Part shown: piece after piece, positions 60,490-64,000 of the stretch | Position numbering within the stretch: the first letter of the stretch is position 1 | Layout of the letters: every line of letters begins with the position of its first letter | Assembly (NCBI RefSeq): GCF_900108485.1 | Contig: NZ_FNXF01000001.1 | Location: 62,001 to 126,000, forward strand | Source of the DNA: Rheinheimera pacifica | Lineage (GTDB): Bacteria > Pseudomonadota > Gammaproteobacteria > Enterobacterales > Alteromonadaceae | DNA length: 64,000 bases | Direction of reading: 5' to 3' | Translations under genes and position numbers: made by a program | The notes under the pieces: generated by a model | What the model was told of the DNA's origin: nothing | The model's database searches: none | What the model saw: the letters and a program-made list of their open reading frames with translations, nothing else

Positions 60490-61430
60490 TTCAGGCTCAC
60501 CAGTTGGCTTGTTATTGCATCAGTACGTACTTTGGCTAAACAGAGTGCATTATGCGCCTGTTCAGGGCTGATTGGGGTAAAGTAGAGTTCTGTACCCGCC
60601 ACAGCCTGTGCCAGCAGTGCACAATCGAGTGAGAGTACTGAGCCAATTTTCGGATAGCCACCCAGCGTCTGGCGGTCATTTAACAGCACTATCGGTTGGC
60701 CATCGGGCGGTATCTGCACTGCGCCGTAGCAGATGCCTTCTGATAACAACTGGCTTTGCTGACAACTGATGGCTGCGCCTTTGAGTTTGTAACCCATGCG
60801 ATCGGCCTGCGGCGTCACTGTATAGCTGTTAAGGTAAAAACGCTGGCGCTCTGCAACAGAAAAACTTTCTGCCTGATAACCTTCAATCAAACGTAGTGTC
60901 AGGACGCGGTTAAACTGTGGCCGGTAGGCCTGCGGCAGGCTTAGCCTTGGTAGCTGCTTGACCTCCTGTGCTGCAAGCAAATCGCCGGTTTGCAGTTTAT
61001 TGCCATTTAAGCCGCCAATACCTTCGCGTAGCACGGTAGATACGCTGCCAAACTGGGCCGTTATATTAAAACCACCGGCCACCGCCAGATAAGCCCGCAG
61101 GCCTTTGTTTACCATGCCCAGTTCGATGACATCGCCTGGCTGTATTTTATGCACTGCCCAAAGCTCAGCCGCGTTGCCGTTAATGCTAAGTGGCAGTTCT
61201 GCACCGGTAATGGCAATATAACTACTGCAGTCAGCGCGCAGTTGCAGGCCGCCAACACTGCACTCTATCAGGGTGGCGTTACTGTGATTGCCCAGTAACC
61301 GGTTAGCCCAACGGGCAGAAGGGGCATCCATGGCGCCGCCGGTGGTCAGGCCCAGCGTACTCTGGCCAAAACGGCCGTTATCCTGCAACAGGCTTAATAC
61401 ACCGGCAGCTATTACTTCAAAGCTGCTCAT
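60486..61430 (-). CDS. pxpC: 5-oxoprolinase subunit PxpC
   Basis: PxpC works with PxpA and PxpB to hydrolyse 5-oxoproline to glutamate with ATP. The 314-residue length is normal. Family blocks are LLQDNGRFGQSTLGLTTGGA followed by MDAPSARWANRLLGN, LRAYLAVAGG and GAVQIPPDGQPIVLLNDRQT followed by LGGYPKIGSV. Together with PxpB it forms the allophanate-hydrolase-2/1-like pair. ATGA overlaps join it to pxpB before and the cyclase-like gene after. Confidence 0.95.
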   Translation of the reverse strand: MSSFEVIAAGVLSLLQDNGRFGQSTLGLTTGGAMDAPSARWANRLLGNHSNATLIECSVGGLQLRADCSSYIAITGAELPLSINGNAAELWAVHKIQPGDVIELGMVNKGLRAYLAVAGGFNITAQFGSVSTVLREGIGGLNGNKLQTGDLLAAQEVKQLPRLSLPQAYRPQFNRVLTLRLIEGYQAESFSVAERQRFYLNSYTVTPQADRMGYKLKGAAISCQQSQLLSEGICYGAVQIPPDGQPIVLLNDRQTLGGYPKIGSVLSLDCALLAQAVAGTELYFTPISPEQAHNALCLAKVRTDAITSQLVSLK

Positions 61431-62146
61431 AGTTCAGCACCTTGTAGTTCACCGCCCAGGCGTAAAAATTCTGCTTTATCTATCGCGACAAAGCGTACTT
61501 CATCGCCTACCGATACAGGCATCGCCGGCGTTTGCTGGGGGTTAAACATCCGCGTTGGACACAGGCCAATTAAATTCCAGCCGCCCGGTGAAGCTGCCGG
61601 ATATACTGCAGTTTGCCGGTCGGCAATGGCGACGGCACCGCGTGGCACTTTTGCGCGTGGTGTGGCTAAACGTGGCATTTGTAAGAGTGGGTCTACCTCA
61701 CCTAAATAAGCAAAACCGGGTGCAAACCCAATGGCGTAAACACGGTAACTGACAGCCTGATGACGCTGAATAACGTCATCAATGCTGATATTTTTTGTCT
61801 GGGCGATAAGAGCTAAATCCGGCCCGCTCTCTTCGCTGTAATACACCGGCAGCTCTACCCGTTTACAGCTGTGGCTTTCGCTGTTTTGTAATTGCGCCAG
61901 GCAGTGCTGTAACTGCGCCTGTACGCGAAAGTGATCAGTGCAAAGCGGATTAAACATCACCAGCACCGAGGCATAAGAGGGCAGTACGTCGATAAGATCT
62001 GCTGCCAGTTCAGCACGGATCAGCACGCAAGCCTGCTGCACTAAGGCAGATATGGCCGGGTCAATGCGCTGGTCAAAATACAGCATCAAAGCATTTTCAC
62101 CGGCGACAGTCAGCTGATACTGCGGCTTACTTATGCCCATACTCAT
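61427..62146 (-). CDS. pxpB: 5-oxoprolinase subunit PxpB (KipI family)
   Basis: The 239-residue product has the family blocks ENALMLYFDQRIDPAISALV near the N-terminus, ELPVYYSEESGPDLALIAQ, GFAPGFAYLGEVDPLLQMPR and VPRGAVAIADRQTAVYPAAS followed by PGGWNLIG. It is the KipI/allophanate hydrolase subunit 1 fold. With PxpA and PxpC it makes the ATP-dependent 5-oxoprolinase. It starts inside the stop codon of pxpA and ends inside the start of pxpC. Confidence 0.95.
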   Translation of the reverse strand: MSMGISKPQYQLTVAGENALMLYFDQRIDPAISALVQQACVLIRAELAADLIDVLPSYASVLVMFNPLCTDHFRVQAQLQHCLAQLQNSESHSCKRVELPVYYSEESGPDLALIAQTKNISIDDVIQRHQAVSYRVYAIGFAPGFAYLGEVDPLLQMPRLATPRAKVPRGAVAIADRQTAVYPAASPGGWNLIGLCPTRMFNPQQTPAMPVSVGDEVRFVAIDKAEFLRLGGELQGAEL

Positions 62147-62868
62147 TTTAACAGGGCCCTTATTTGCTGCACCTGGGCAATAGCGGCCTGGTTATCACCA
62201 TGTACACACAGTGTATCGGCGTTAAGCGGCAGTTGTTTGCCGGTTGCGGTGGTTACTGTGCCGTGTTTAACCAGCTGGGCAACCTGTGTCAGCATCTCAT
62301 CAGCATGTAATACGGCGCCCGGCTGGCTGCGCGGGGTGAGTTTGCCATCGTCGGTGTAACGCCGGTCGGCGAAGGCTTCAAATAACAGAGTAACGCCTTT
62401 GGCGGCAGCTAAATCGCGGTATTGTTGCTGCTCTGCTGTGGCCAAAATCATCAATTTAAGCGGTTTATAGTAGCGGGCCACGGCGTCCAGTACCGCGTCA
62501 AATACAGCTGGTTTGCCCATCATATCGTTGTATAAAGCACCATGTGGTTTGACATAGCTAAGGCTTAACCCCGCGCTTTGTGCCATACCATCCAGTGCAG
62601 CAATCTGATAATGCAGACAGTTCACTATTTCGCTGTGCGACAAGGCCATACTGCGCCGGCCAAAGCCTTGCAAATCGGGGTAAGAAGGGTGTGCACCTAC
62701 AATAACACTGTGCTGTTTTGCCAGTTGTAAGGTTTTTGCCATTACATCCGCATCACCGGCATGAAAACCACAGGCAATATTGGCCATATCAATATGTGGC
62801 ATCACATCGCTGTCCAGCCCCATTTGCCAGCTGCCAAAGCTTTCACCGAGATCACAGTTCAGTTTCAT
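62143..62868 (-). CDS. pxpA: 5-oxoprolinase subunit PxpA (LamB/YcsF family)
   Basis: The 241-residue product begins at the ATG at 62868, preceded by GGAGGGAAG, and reads KLNCDLGESFGSWQMGLD, the normal N-terminus of the family. An ATG 33 bases further upstream would add an unlikely tail. Other blocks are IDMANIACGFHAGDADVMA, VGAHPSYPDLQGFGRRSMAL and LSYVKPHGALYNDM. It is the first gene of a five-gene operon whose remaining genes are pxpB, pxpC, a D-glutamate cyclase-like gene and dat. Confidence 0.95.
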   Translation of the reverse strand: MKLNCDLGESFGSWQMGLDSDVMPHIDMANIACGFHAGDADVMAKTLQLAKQHSVIVGAHPSYPDLQGFGRRSMALSHSEIVNCLHYQIAALDGMAQSAGLSLSYVKPHGALYNDMMGKPAVFDAVLDAVARYYKPLKLMILATAEQQQYRDLAAAKGVTLLFEAFADRRYTDDGKLTPRSQPGAVLHADEMLTQVAQLVKHGTVTTATGKQLPLNADTLCVHGDNQAAIAQVQQIRALLK

Positions 62869-63016
62869 CTTCCCTCCGCAATGGAAAAATAATTTATTCA
62901 TATTGCGTTCAATTTTAGTAATAGTCTAGTCGGATGCGACCAGTTGCTGCTGTCTGCTGGTCGCATAAGTCTATAAGCAGGGTAGCAAGTATGCCCTGTT
63001 GTTGGCAAAAACTGCT

Positions 63017-64000
63017 TTATGTGATGGCGGTGTTGTGTTTTAACACCCGGTTTTGCATTTCATGCAGCCGCGAGCTGCAACGGGCGAAGGAGAATGCCAG
63101 TTGTCTGGCCTGATATAGTTCGTTAACCGGCACCTGGGCGCTAAGTAGTAGCAAGGTGCCTCTGTCGTAGCATTCATCTACCAGGGCGATAAAGCGGCGC
63201 GCTTCGTTGTCCAGTTTGCTTACGTAGTATTCTTTGTGCTCACGCTGATAACAGTCTTCAACGCCGTGCACTATCGGCTTATCGGCCAGGTAGCTAAATT
63301 GCGGCACGCCATGCACGGCAATGGCAGCGTATTGGCCACACAGCGCCATATAATCCAGCTGGCTGCGCGGCCCGGCGCAAAGGGCGTTAAAGTTAAAACC
63401 AATAAGGCGTTGGTTATGCCACAGTGCCGGTACAGTGCGGCTTAGCAAGTTAATAGCCGGCAAAGCTGTCAGGGGGCCACTGAGCTGTTCTGCTTTTTGC
63501 TGCAAGGTTGTCAGGCTGGCGCCCTGCAGATAATATGGCCAGCTTTGTTGCTGGCGCAGGCGGTAATCTTCGCCACTGTCCAGAGTCACCACTTCGCAGT
63601 GTTGCTGTAGTAAGGCGATAGTGGGTAAAAAACGCTGCCGTTGCAGGCCGTTGGCGTATAGTTGCTCTGGTAAAGCATTTGAGGTGGTAACCAATACCAC
63701 GCCAGCATTAAACAAATGGCGCCACAGCGTACCGAGTAACATGGCATCGCCGATATCGTTGACAAAAAACTCATCAAAACACAATACCCGGTACTGCGCT
63801 GCCCACTGAGCGGCAATATGCTGCAGCGGATCTGGCTGGCCGCTTAGCTGGTGCAGCTCCTGGTGGATACGTGCCATAAAATGATGAAAATGCAGCCGGA
63901 TTTTCTGCGGTGTTTGCAACTGTTGGTAAAACAGATCCATCAGCAGGGTTTTGCCACGGCCAACCGGCCCCTGGATATATAAACCGCGCAGCACAGACTG
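63017..64000 (-). CDS. zapE: cell division ATPase ZapE (AFG1 family), 5' truncated by window edge
   Basis: The visible 327 residues lack only the first part of the protein; the frame is open to the last base of the window. The Walker A loop GPVGRGKTLLMDLF, Walker B-type VLCFDEFFVNDIGDAMLLGT and sensor VLVTTSNALPEQLYANGLQR match E. coli ZapE closely, and the C-terminus (RSQLDY, SKLDNEARRFIALVDECYDR) agrees too. ZapE is a peripheral ATPase that joins the Z-ring late in constriction. It is not operonic with the pxp genes: 148 bp with no ORF lies between its stop and the pxpA start. Confidence 0.96.
   Translation of the reverse strand, partial: QSVLRGLYIQGPVGRGKTLLMDLFYQQLQTPQKIRLHFHHFMARIHQELHQLSGQPDPLQHIAAQWAAQYRVLCFDEFFVNDIGDAMLLGTLWRHLFNAGVVLVTTSNALPEQLYANGLQRQRFLPTIALLQQHCEVVTLDSGEDYRLRQQQSWPYYLQGASLTTLQQKAEQLSGPLTALPAINLLSRTVPALWHNQRLIGFNFNALCAGPRSQLDYMALCGQYAAIAVHGVPQFSYLADKPIVHGVEDCYQREHKEYYVSKLDNEARRFIALVDECYDRGTLLLLSAQVPVNELYQARQLAFSFARCSSRLHEMQNRVLKHNTAIT

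Noticed and set aside
1-64000. Scan for tRNA, rRNA, riboswitches and CRISPR arrays
   Set aside because: None recognised by eye in the intergenic stretches; a covariance-model scan would be needed to exclude short ncRNAs.

Overview
The window looks like the chromosome of a free-living, polymer-degrading gammaproteobacterium of the Alteromonadales/Chromatiales type (Rheinheimera, Arsukibacterium or Alishewanella would fit). This rests on three TIGR01782-like TonB-dependent receptors, glycan and peptidoglycan scavenging genes with no PTS component, and a flagellar block in the order sigma-54 regulator-fliEFGHIJ. The genus is inference. I see no rRNA, tRNA, insertion sequence, phage or CRISPR array. 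Genes are dense, with many ATGA-type overlaps, except in an AT-richer islet at about 15.2-17.9 kb.

Layout. 1-6.25 kb: 3' part of a sigma-54 flagellar regulator, then fliE-fliF-fliG-fliH-fliI-fliJ, probably a lateral (secondary) system because the block ends at fliJ and FliG is divergent. 6.26-10 kb: a D-Ala-D-Ala dipeptidase lipoprotein coupled to an NhaC-type carrier, and a divergent M14 carboxypeptidase. 10.1-14.8 kb: a FecI/FecR/STN-receptor cell-surface signalling unit; a close paralogue of the receptor without the STN domain lies at 20.7-23.4 kb. 15.2-17.9 kb: an islet bounded by 28-bp direct repeats, holding a CDI-immunity-like ORF between two attC-like sites and three poorly known ORFs. 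18-29 kb: FKBP isomerase, TetR/YjgH pair with three operators, cytochrome b561, PHP hydrolase, esterase, FMN reductase, pirin, NlpE and a solute-binding protein.

29-36.9 kb: a peptidoglycan amino-sugar salvage locus. The minus-strand operon is symporter, BadF-type kinase, MurQ and NamZ; a GH3 hexosaminidase and a NagX-like membrane protein diverge from it. 37-45 kb: a candidate 3-keto-glycoside pathway, with a GMC dehydrogenase and its Tat-borne small subunit, a DUF1080 lipoprotein and a Tat-exported epimerase/lyase-like protein in the periplasm, and an MFS importer, a Gfo/Idh oxidoreductase and a second epimerase-family protein inside. Four copies of one LacI-type operator (TGTAACCGGTTWCA) precede its transcription units, and no LacI gene is in the window. 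45.2-53.6 kb: a third TonB receptor, a lipoprotein with four discoidin-like repeats, then an overlapping BadF kinase-CutC-aspartylglucosaminidase operon, suggesting uptake and breakdown of GlcNAc-Asn glycans.

53.7-64 kb: a periplasmic-sensor PAS-GGDEF-EAL protein, a MocR regulator divergent from GNAT and PaiB genes, and a five-gene operon in which every junction is an ATGA overlap: pxpA-pxpB-pxpC-D-glutamate-cyclase-like-D-amino-acid aminotransferase. Together these suggest breakdown of D-glutamate and D-amino acids through 5-oxoproline. A 5'-truncated zapE closes the window. The recurring theme is recovery of carbon and nitrogen from cell-wall peptides, amino sugars and glycosides. The strongest candidates for something under-described are the operator-linked 3-keto-glycoside regulon, the D-glutamate/5-oxoproline operon and the CutC-aspartylglucosaminidase-kinase unit.
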